From: NAT127 sp041655035
GTDB lineage: Bacteria > Pseudomonadota > Gammaproteobacteria > Pseudomonadales > Porticoccaceae
Reading direction: 5' to 3'
NCBI GenBank assembly: GCA_041655035.1
Contig: JBAZCN010000183.1
Coordinates: forward strand, 1 to 5,904
DNA length: 5,904 bases
In this document: piece by piece, positions 1-4,850 of the stretch
Position numbering within the stretch: the stretch's first letter is position 1
How the letters are laid out: each line of letters starts with the position of its first letter
Notes under the pieces: generated by a model
The model's database searches: none
What the model saw: only the letters and a program-made list of their open reading frames with translations
Told to the model about the DNA's origin: nothing
Made by a program: the position numbers and the translations under genes

Positions 1-29
1 ATACCAATAACTCGAGCGAGGTAAGTAAA

Positions 30-563
30 GTGATGATTGATCAAGCAGCGGACGGCTCGTCCTCTATTCCGGTGAAAAGCTCTTTGTCCGCCGCCAGGGG
101 CCTGATGGTGGTAGTGGCCATCGCCGCGCTGGTGGTGGCCTTCCTGCTGCTCACCAATGCCCTGGGGATCGCCGAGTTCTGGGCGGGATTTCTGTTCCTG
201 TTTTTCTGGGCCGGCATCGAACAGATGCGCTTCGAGCGCCTCAACGCCGCGGTGCTCGGGGCGAGCGTCGGGCTGCTGGCGGCGCTGGCCATCAACCAGC
301 TTCCCCAGTTCTGGGGGAGCAGTGGCCTGGCTGTTGCCTTGCTGGCCGTGGCGGCGCTGGTGTACTGCCAGGTGATGGGCTGGCTGGTGCTGGTGGTGAA
401 CAATGCCACCATGCTGTTCCTGACGGTGGCGACCATTCCGCATCTGCAGTCGAGCGGCAATTTCAGCCAGATGTATGCAGGGCTGTTCGTGGGGGTGGTC
501 TTTTTTGGTGGCTTGCTGTGGATCCTGTCGCGGATGATGAGCCGGCGAGCCGGCGGTGGTTGA
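30..563 (+). CDS. Six-helix integral membrane protein of unknown function
   Basis: The 177-residue product is strongly hydrophobic, with about six likely membrane helices near residues 25-46, 48-64, 71-90, 98-115, 116-138 and 148-167. A short polar N-terminus precedes the first helix, and a basic tail (RMMSRR, 169-173 region) follows the last, suggesting a cytoplasmic C-terminus. No catalytic motif or transporter signature is visible. The size and architecture loosely recall small inner-membrane proteins of the DUF1097/YcdZ type, but I cannot confirm membership. GAGG at 18-21 lies 8 nt before a GTG at 30 and 11 nt before an ATG at 33, so either could start translation. The same frame is open back to the window edge, so a longer N-terminus cannot be excluded. 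The gene ends just before a probable terminator, so it closes its transcription unit. Confidence 0.8.
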   Translation: MMIDQAADGSSSIPVKSSLSAARGLMVVVAIAALVVAFLLLTNALGIAEFWAGFLFLFFWAGIEQMRFERLNAAVLGASVGLLAALAINQLPQFWGSSGLAVALLAVAALVYCQVMGWLVLVVNNATMLFLTVATIPHLQSSGNFSQMYAGLFVGVVFFGGLLWILSRMMSRRAGGG

Positions 564-568
564 CCGGC

Positions 569-592
569 AGGCGCCGCGGCGCTTTTTTATTT
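569..592 (+). terminator. Probable intrinsic terminator after the membrane protein gene
   Basis: The perfect palindrome GCGCCGCGGCGC (571-582) can fold as a GC-only 4-bp stem with a CGCG loop. It is extended by G570-T583 and A569-T584 pairs, and six T residues plus ATTT follow from 583. It starts 8 bp after the TGA of the upstream gene, the expected position for a Rho-independent terminator. The stem is short, so efficiency is uncertain. Confidence 0.6.
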
Positions 593-649
593 CCCCATGA
601 GGCCAGCGCCAAAATCCACTGGACTACCCGCAAGCCCGATGGAGCAGGT

Positions 650-820
650 TCCTCAATAGCCCGGCACGATCTGGATGATGTTCACTCTGCTACCAACAAG
701 GCCCGGGTTCTCGGTGGCCAGCGTTTCAGCGAGCATTTTGAAAAGGCAACCGGACGACGAGCCGTAGCGTTAGGGCGAGGGGGAGATAGGAAGTCTAAAA
801 AATATCTGGAGTCGCAATAG
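650..820 (+). pseudogene. RAYT (Y1_Tnp) transposase 3'-end remnant
   Basis: The frame ending with TAG at 818-820 encodes a stretch (codons from about 668) reading DLDDVHSATNKARVLGGQRF, then a segment with EKATGRR and a terminal GGDRKS motif. This pattern (ATNK, then VLG..RF, then a GRR basic tail) is what I know from the C-terminal end of REP-associated tyrosine transposases, the IS200/IS605-related Y1 domestic family. The catalytic part, with its HUH histidines and tyrosine, is absent. Upstream of about 650 the frame simply runs back into the terminator and the preceding gene. The fragment is followed at once by a short repeat of the type that flanks such genes. It is best read as the decayed 3' end of a former RAYT gene, not an expressed protein. 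The left limit is approximate, and identification is by remembered family pattern, not a search. Confidence 0.55.
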
Positions 821-838
821 ATCAATGACTCTGACCCC
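819..838 (+). repeat. RAYT-associated palindromic repeat, family A, copy 1
   Basis: AGATCAATGACTCTGAC (819-835) followed by CCC is repeated exactly, 17 of 17 bases, at 3767-3783. It lies directly after the transposase remnant, overlapping its stop codon by two bases. The motif ATCAATGACTCTGACCCC resembles the flanking repeats of RAYT genes in many gammaproteobacteria, as I recall them. The right half of the palindrome is degenerate here (CATCACG). Confidence 0.65.
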
Positions 839-892
839 GCATCACGAATCAGACCCTGAATCAGGTAGACCGTCCCGGATTCGTAGAGTGTC

Positions 893-898
893 TATACT
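893..898 (+). promoter_or_regulatory. Possible -10 element for the SpoIIAA-like gene
   Basis: TATACT matches five of six positions of the sigma-70 -10 consensus TATAAT and lies 35 bp before the ATG at 934. No good -35 hexamer is present at 16-18 bp spacing, so this is a weak or activator-dependent promoter at best. Just upstream, GAATCAG occurs twice in direct orientation (846-852 and 858-864) and could be a protein-binding site, although it may equally be repeat debris. Confidence 0.35.
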
Positions 899-933
899 GT
901 TGGTGAGCCCGAACACAAAGAAAGAGGCAACCG

Positions 934-1299
934 ATGTTCCAGATAACCCGCAACGGTGATGACCGGCTGGATATGGTTTTTTCCGGAAAACTGGACAGGG
1001 ATGGGATGCGCGCCTGCCTGGACGAACTTTCCACCCAGGCACGCGGCATAGAGGGTGGGCGGATGCTGGTGCGTGTCGGCGACTTTCAGTTGCCCACTGC
1101 CGGCGCCCTGGCTGTGGAACTGTCACACCTGCCGCAGCTGTTCCGGCTGATCCGGCAATTCGACCGCTGCGCGGTCATCTGTGCCAAGGACTGGATCAGG
1201 ACACTGAGCGAAATCGAAGGTGCGGTGATTCCCGGCCTGCAGGTGAAGTCCTTCACCCCACAGCAGGAAACGGAGGCGCAGGCCTGGCTGGCGTCCTGA
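934..1299 (+). CDS. SpoIIAA-like / STAS-fold protein
   Basis: The 121-residue soluble protein has the pattern of the SpoIIAA-like family (STAS fold, formerly DUF3478). It opens with a beta strand and an F-SGKLDRDGM segment (residues 16-25). A helix, then GGRMLVRVGDF (41-51), a central amphipathic helix (about 57-74), the RCAVICAKDWIRT strand and helix (78-90), and an ending QQETEAQAWL (110-119) follow, the last recalling the acidic terminal helix typical of this family. The full length fits the family norm of about 120 residues. The closest members have no defined partner. The STAS fold is known for anti-anti-sigma and lipid or nucleotide binding roles, but none can be assigned here. AAGAGG at 922-927 sits 6 nt before the ATG, which fixes the start. 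The gene stands alone, transcribed toward the lipoprotein gene on the opposite strand. Confidence 0.85.
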   Translation: MFQITRNGDDRLDMVFSGKLDRDGMRACLDELSTQARGIEGGRMLVRVGDFQLPTAGALAVELSHLPQLFRLIRQFDRCAVICAKDWIRTLSEIEGAVIPGLQVKSFTPQQETEAQAWLAS

Positions 1300-1357
1300 A
1301 TCCCTCCAGCCTCAGCGGGAAGGTCGTTCCAGGGTGTGCGGCCCCGCTGTTCCTGAA

Positions 1358-1376
1358 GAAATAGATATACTGACCC
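1358..1376 (-). repeat. RAYT-associated-type repeat, family B, degenerate copy 1
   Basis: GAAATAGATATACTG (1358-1372) is the exact reverse complement of 15 bases at 1816-1830. The adjoining ACCC differs by one base from the TCCC expected from the other copy. It lies in the spacer between the convergent SpoIIAA-like and lipoprotein genes. An adjacent CCGGA/TCCGG hairpin (1375-1379 with 1387-1391) has no T-run, so it is not a clear terminator. Confidence 0.5.
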
Positions 1377-1416
1377 GGACTTCCCCTCCGGACGAGCAAG
1401 CGATTGGCGTCAGCGG

Positions 1417-1635
1417 TTAACGTTCCTTGATCTCGCGTACTTCGCTTGGCGAAATCTGGTTCTTGCGTCCGTTTTCGTCTTTGTATTCAATCATCCCTGT
1501 GTCATCATCAATTTTCGGCTTGTCGGCTGCCTCGATGACCTGGCCGTCGGTAGTATAGATCAGATGGTTATTCGAACAGCCTGCCAGGGAAAAGATGCCC
1601 ATAATGCATAGGGCGGCTAACATCCAATGTTTCAT
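1417..1635 (-). CDS. YgdI/YgdR-family (DUF903) small lipoprotein
   Basis: The 72-residue precursor has a lipoprotein signal peptide: K2, a hydrophobic core (residues 5-17) and the lipobox LAGC (17-20). C20 would be lipidated, leaving a mature chain of 53 residues. The mature part carries the YgdI/YgdR pattern: a short strand IYTTDGQVI, then KPKIDDDTGMIEYKDENG (residues 39-56) and a terminal QISPSEVREIKER. This small SH3-like fold is common in enterobacterial and related envelopes; its biological role is unknown. S21-N22 after the cysteine does not match the Asp+2 inner-membrane retention signal, so the outer membrane is the likelier location. AAGAGG (1644-1649) lies 8 nt upstream of the ATG and supports the start. 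The gene reads opposite to its neighbours and its DNA looks more AT-rich than theirs. Confidence 0.9.
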   Translation of the reverse strand: MKHWMLAALCIMGIFSLAGCSNNHLIYTTDGQVIEAADKPKIDDDTGMIEYKDENGRKNQISPSEVREIKER

Positions 1636-1998
1636 ATCAAAAACCTCTTACCAAATGTATGAAAAATATCGTAGCGAAGAAAAACATCCATTTTTCGACT
1701 GAAGTACGCCACCAGTATACATGGTCCACGCGGGAAGCCCGCAATATGACTATAGTACGCAAAGCGATGACTTCGACAGAAGGCCTTGACAGACGACCGA
1801 ACCCAGTCAGGGGGACAGTATATCTATTTCCAATCCAGCCCTTCGCGCACCCCTGTTTTTGAATAAGACAGATACTGTCCCCGGGGCATATTCCTTGACC
1901 CATTGCGGGAGAGCATTCGCTCAGCCGCAACGCAGGCGTCGAGGCGGGGATGGGTGTGGAATTCCCGGGGGAAGGGGCCCGAACCATACGAGTAATCG
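1636..1998. other. Intergenic spacer between divergent lipoprotein and deacetylase genes
   Basis: This 363-bp stretch holds the ribosome binding site of the lipoprotein gene at its left end and the inverted repeat pair at 1811-1882. It also holds a GCGGG-AAG-CCCGC hairpin (1730-1742) without a T-run. I see no convincing gene: a 67-codon frame at 1659-1862 has no recognisable content and reads through the repeat. The left half is visibly more AT-rich than the surrounding genes. Promoters for both flanking genes should lie here, but none is clear. Confidence 0.6.
1811..1882. repeat. Inverted pair of family B repeats (REPIN-like element)
   Basis: GGGGACAGTATATCTATTTC (1811-1830) faces ATACTGTCCCC (1872-1882), the latter preceded by GAATAAGACAG. 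The outer 11 bases of the two arms are perfectly complementary (1811-1821 with 1872-1882), separated by 50 bases. The arm sequence GGGGACAGTAT followed by a TATTTC-like tail matches, from memory, the short repeats flanking one group of RAYT transposases. No transposase gene lies between the arms, so this is a non-autonomous unit of about 72 bp, comparable to the paired REP units called REPINs. It lies about 115 bp upstream of the deacetylase start. Confidence 0.6.
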
Positions 1999-2895
1999 AT
2001 GACTGCCCTGATATTCGATCCTGTCTACAGCGACCTGGAACTGCCGCCGGGGCACCGGTTTCCCATCCGGAAATACCAGATGCTGCGGGATCGGCTGGGT
2101 GAGGAGGGGATACCCCAAGCTGCTATTGCGAGGCCCGCGCCCTTGTCTCCCGAGTTGGTCAAGGGCCCTCTGTGCGGCGAGTATGTCGACCGTTTCGTGG
2201 CCGGCGCGCTGGAACCCGCCGCTGTAAGAAAGATCGGCTTTCCCTGGTCTGAACGCCTGGTGCGGCGGACCTTTACCTCGGTCGCCGGAACCATTCTTGC
2301 CGGCAGAATGGCGCTGGAGCATGGCCGCGCCATCAATCTGGCCGGTGGTTACCACCACGCTTTCCACGACACCGGCTCGGGCTTCTGCATCATCAACGAT
2401 CTGTATCTCAGTGCACTCGATCTGCTGCGCCAGCCGGGTGTTGGCAGGGTGCTGGTGTTTGACTGCGACGTTCACCAGGGCGACGGCACGGCCAAACTCG
2501 CACAGCGGCACCCGGATATCATCACCGTCTCTATCCACGGCGAAAAGAACTTTCCCTTTCACAAGCAGGTTTCAGATCTGGATGTAAACCTGTCCGGGGG
2601 CGTTGGCGACGATCAGTATCTGCAGTGCGTTAATGATACGCTGACCACTGCCATCGCGCGCTTCAAGCCCGACGTGGTGATCTACGACGCTGGCGCTGAC
2701 ATCCATTGCGATGACGAACTGGGGCATTTCGACATCAGCCTTGGCGGCGTGTACCAGCGTGACAATCTGGTATTCCAGCAGTGCACCGCTGCCGGCCTGC
2801 CCGTGTCGGCGGTGATCGGTGGCGGCTACCAGCGCGACCTGGATGCTTTGGTCAACGTACACTTGCAGTTGTTTCGTGCCGCGTTGCTTATTTAG
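1999..2895 (+). CDS. Histone-deacetylase-family Zn-dependent deacetylase
   Basis: The 298-residue product is a full-length small member of the arginase/deacetylase fold. Early GHRFPIRKY (residues 18-26) resembles the class IV/bacterial subgroup. The paired active-site histidines are in GGYHH (H119, H120), followed by GSGFCIIND (126-134). The Zn ligands are visible as D157 and H159 in FDCDVHQGDGT and D234 in AGAD. The catalytic tyrosine is Y277 in GGGY. All key residues are present, so an active hydrolase is expected. Family substrates include acetyl-lysine and acetylated polyamines or other small amides; the sequence does not decide among them. The ATG at 1999 lies 3 bp after an in-frame stop (1993-1995), so it is the first possible ATG; only a weak GAG (1990-1992) serves as ribosome binding site. 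yghU begins 26 bp downstream, suggesting co-transcription. Confidence 0.93.
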   Translation: MTALIFDPVYSDLELPPGHRFPIRKYQMLRDRLGEEGIPQAAIARPAPLSPELVKGPLCGEYVDRFVAGALEPAAVRKIGFPWSERLVRRTFTSVAGTILAGRMALEHGRAINLAGGYHHAFHDTGSGFCIINDLYLSALDLLRQPGVGRVLVFDCDVHQGDGTAKLAQRHPDIITVSIHGEKNFPFHKQVSDLDVNLSGGVGDDQYLQCVNDTLTTAIARFKPDVVIYDAGADIHCDDELGHFDISLGGVYQRDNLVFQQCTAAGLPVSAVIGGGYQRDLDALVNVHLQLFRAALLI

Positions 2896-2921
2896 CGGGC
2901 GTTTTCATTTTAGGAGTTTCC

Positions 2922-3776
2922 ATGAGCCAAAGTAGCGACTACACTCCACCCGCCGTGTGGACCTGGGACAAGGAAAATGGCGGCAGTTTCGCCAATATCA
3001 ATCGTCCCATTGCCGGACCCACGCACGACAAGGCACTGCCGGTCGGCAAGCATCCCTTCCAGCTGTATTCCCTGGCCACACCGAACGGCGTCAAGGTCTC
3101 CGTCATGTTCGAGGAGCTGCTGGCGCTGGGGCATCAGGACGCCGAATACGATGCCTGGCTGATCCAGATCGGTGATGGCGAGCAGTTCGGCAGCGGCTTT
3201 GTCGCGGTCAACCCCAACTCCAAGATTCCTGCCTTGGTCGATTACAGCACGCCAACCCCGACCCGGGTGTTTGAGTCGGGCTCGATCCTGCTCTATCTGG
3301 CGGAAAAGTTCGGCGCTTTCCTGCCGGCGGGGCAGCCGGAGCGGGCCGAGACGCTGAGCTGGCTGTTCTGGCAGATGGGCAGCGCACCGTTTCTTGGCGG
3401 CGGCTTTGGCCATTTCTACGCCTATGCCCCCGCCAAGATCGAGTACGCCATCGACCGCTTCGCCATGGAAAGCAAGCGCCAGCTGGATGTGCTGGACCGG
3501 CGCCTGGCTGAAACGCCCTATCTGGGTGGGGACGACTACAGCATCGCCGATATCGCCACCTGGCCCTGGTACGGCCAGCTTGCCTTGGGACGCTTATACG
3601 ACGCGGGGGAGTTCCTGCAGGCGCAGACCTATGAACATGTGTTGCGTTGGGCCGGGACGATCGACGACCGCCCCGCGGTCAAACGCGGACGCATGGTCAA
3701 TCGCACCTCTGGCGAACCTGAGGAACAATTGCGCGAACGCCACGACGCCAGCGACTTTGACCTGCGAGATCAATGA
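2922..3776 (+). CDS. yghU: YghU-like glutathione S-transferase / disulfide-bond reductase
   Basis: The 284-residue protein matches E. coli YghU along its whole length as I remember that sequence, including VWTWDKENGG near the start, INRPIAGPTH, VGKHPFQLYSL, NPNSKIPAL (98-105), VFESGSILLYLAEKFG (116-131), PFLGGGFGHFY and ERHDASDF. The N-terminal thioredoxin-like domain spans roughly residues 46-135, with TPN (53-55) where related nu-class enzymes hold glutathione, cis-Pro P103, and the E118-S119 glutathione contact. The rest is the helical domain. YghU binds two glutathione molecules and reduces disulfides in the cytosol. TAGGAG (2911-2916) fixes the ATG at 2922; an in-frame start at 2781 would overlap the preceding gene. 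The last residues (DLRDQ) differ from YghU and the protein is about four residues shorter, because a repeat (3767-3783) supplies the final codons and stop. Confidence 0.96.
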   Translation: MSQSSDYTPPAVWTWDKENGGSFANINRPIAGPTHDKALPVGKHPFQLYSLATPNGVKVSVMFEELLALGHQDAEYDAWLIQIGDGEQFGSGFVAVNPNSKIPALVDYSTPTPTRVFESGSILLYLAEKFGAFLPAGQPERAETLSWLFWQMGSAPFLGGGFGHFYAYAPAKIEYAIDRFAMESKRQLDVLDRRLAETPYLGGDDYSIADIATWPWYGQLALGRLYDAGEFLQAQTYEHVLRWAGTIDDRPAVKRGRMVNRTSGEPEEQLRERHDASDFDLRDQ

Positions 3777-3792
3777 CTCTGACTCCATCGAT
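3767..3792 (+). repeat. RAYT-associated palindromic repeat, family A, copy 2
   Basis: AGATCAATGACTCTGAC (3767-3783) is identical to 819-835. Here the palindrome is nearly complete: ATCAATG (3769-3775) can pair with CATCGAT (3786-3792) with one mismatch around a 10-base loop. It spans the last codons and TGA of yghU and fills most of the 21-bp gap to the convergent phosphoesterase gene. It may therefore act as a hairpin between the two converging transcripts. No transposase is adjacent. Confidence 0.65.
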
Positions 3793-3797
3793 CCGGC

Positions 3798-4760
3798 TCA
3801 GCTGTAGAACGCGGTAAAGGTATCGATGAACTGGTCGAGCATCTCCGTCGGCAGCACATTGATACCCGCTGCCGCGGCGCGGCCGCCGCCGGTGGGGAAT
3901 TGCTTGCACAGATCGACGGCGCCGGTCTTGTTGGTGAGCGGCGCACGGACGCTGACCAGATAGTTGCCATCCTTGCGCCGGGTGATGATGGCGTGGGCCC
4001 GGTCGGGATTGTTGTTGGCCAGGTCGTTGCTGTACACCCCGCTGACCCGCCGCGCCCAGGGTTCGTCGGGCAGCATGAACACCGCGGTTTTGGCGGTGGC
4101 CTTTTCCGGGGGCAGCTCGGCGGCGGCTTTCATGTCCTGGTGATAGCCGGTTTCGAGCTTTTCGAAATCCGCGCCGCCATCTTTGATGAAGTCCAGCGGG
4201 TCGGCGTAACGGCTGATTTTCCGATACAGGTCCTCGGGCGTGAAGTGCAGATCCTCGAGGTTGCTGCCGTAGCCGTTGTAGTTGATATAGATCCCGAGAT
4301 CTTCCAGCCTTTTGAGTTGCTCCTCGCCGTAAATGCTGTTCTTGGCGAGGCCGAGGGCGCTCTTGCGCAGGTTGTCGCCGAAGGCGCCGACGATGGCCCA
4401 GCCGCGAAACGCACCCTGCAGATGGTTGTCCACCAGCAGGCTGGTGCAGACATCCGCGGCTTCATTGATGATAAGGGTGAGGGCGTGGGATTGCGGCAGT
4501 TCGTCGCCGGGAAAGTGGTGGTCGACATAAAATACCGAGGCGCCGGCGGCCAGTACCCGGTCGAGATCGGCGCGGTTTTTGTCCAGTGACACGTCGAGTA
4601 CGGTAATCCGGTCGCCGGCCTTGCCGTCGACTTTCTTGAGCAGGTCGATATCGCGCTTGACGCCGGTGACCAGCACCGCGTCCCGCGGCTCCGCCAGGCG
4701 CAATTGGGTGAGGGCGCAGAGGCCGTCCGCGTCGCCATTGAAAACATCGTAGTCGGTCAT
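3798..4760 (-). CDS. DHH-family phosphoesterase
   Basis: The 320-residue protein shows the DHH phosphoesterase signature. Motif I is FNGDADG (7-13), with Asn where RecJ-type enzymes often have His. Motif II is LDVSLD (55-60, D56). Motif III is YVDHH (78-82), and motif IV lies around AFGDN (126-130, D129). These Asp and His residues normally hold two Mn ions. The C-terminal part contains DHHA1-like NYLVSVRAPLT and the substrate-binding GGGRAAAAGI (291-300). The length is that of the compact NrnA-like or small DHH/DHHA1 proteins, without RecJ's extra DNA-binding domain. Known activities in the family are hydrolysis of short RNAs, cyclic dinucleotide products or pAp; the substrate here is not determined. 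GGCGGA (4770-4775) lies 9 nt before the ATG. It is 90 bp downstream of sat on the same strand and converges with yghU. Confidence 0.9.
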   Translation of the reverse strand: MTDYDVFNGDADGLCALTQLRLAEPRDAVLVTGVKRDIDLLKKVDGKAGDRITVLDVSLDKNRADLDRVLAAGASVFYVDHHFPGDELPQSHALTLIINEAADVCTSLLVDNHLQGAFRGWAIVGAFGDNLRKSALGLAKNSIYGEEQLKRLEDLGIYINYNGYGSNLEDLHFTPEDLYRKISRYADPLDFIKDGGADFEKLETGYHQDMKAAAELPPEKATAKTAVFMLPDEPWARRVSGVYSNDLANNNPDRAHAIITRRKDGNYLVSVRAPLTNKTGAVDLCKQFPTGGGRAAAAGINVLPTEMLDQFIDTFTAFYS

Positions 4761-4798
4761 TGAGAGTGATCCGCCGTTGTCGTTATTGGGGAGGGAGC

Positions 4799-4823
4799 GG
4801 GGAAGGGCGCTTGTCCCATCCCC
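4799..4823 (-). other. Hairpin in the sat-phosphoesterase spacer
   Basis: GGGGA (4799-4803) plus GGG (4805-4807) can pair with CCC (4815-4817) plus TCCCC (4819-4823), with one A/A mismatch and a 7-base loop. On the coding strand of the two genes no T-run follows, so it is not a standard intrinsic terminator. It could stabilise or divide the transcript, or mean nothing. Confidence 0.35.
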
Positions 4824-4850
4824 GTTTCCTGTATTTCAATCAGGGGCGCG

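Noticed and set aside
518..649. Upstream part of the open frame running 518-820 as a complete 100-residue gene
   Set aside because: The start lies inside the membrane protein gene and the frame crosses a likely terminator; only the 3' part has recognisable content, so it is treated as a transposase remnant.
1714..1719. TATACT on the - strand as a promoter for the lipoprotein gene
   Set aside because: No acceptable -35 hexamer at 16-19 bp spacing (GCGGGC or TTGCGG only), so support is too weak to annotate.
1730..1742. GCGGG-AAG-CCCGC hairpin as a terminator
   Set aside because: There is no T-run on either side and no gene ends nearby.
1659..1862. 67-codon + strand frame in the spacer
   Set aside because: It starts next to the lipoprotein's ribosome binding site, has no family resemblance, and its end is translated repeat sequence.
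1895..1900. TTGACC as a -35 element for the deacetylase gene
   Set aside because: No AT-rich -10 hexamer exists at suitable spacing downstream.
1921..2562. 213-residue - strand frame opposite the deacetylase
   Set aside because: It is antisense to a gene with all catalytic motifs and has no recognisable content.
2781..2921. 47-residue N-terminal extension of YghU
   Set aside because: It would overlap the deacetylase gene in another frame; ATG 2922 has a strong TAGGAG site and gives the normal YghU N-terminus.
3900..4589. Long + strand frame opposite the DHH phosphoesterase gene
   Set aside because: It is the antisense of a gene with clear motifs in GC-rich DNA; its composition is that of a shadow frame and no domain is visible.
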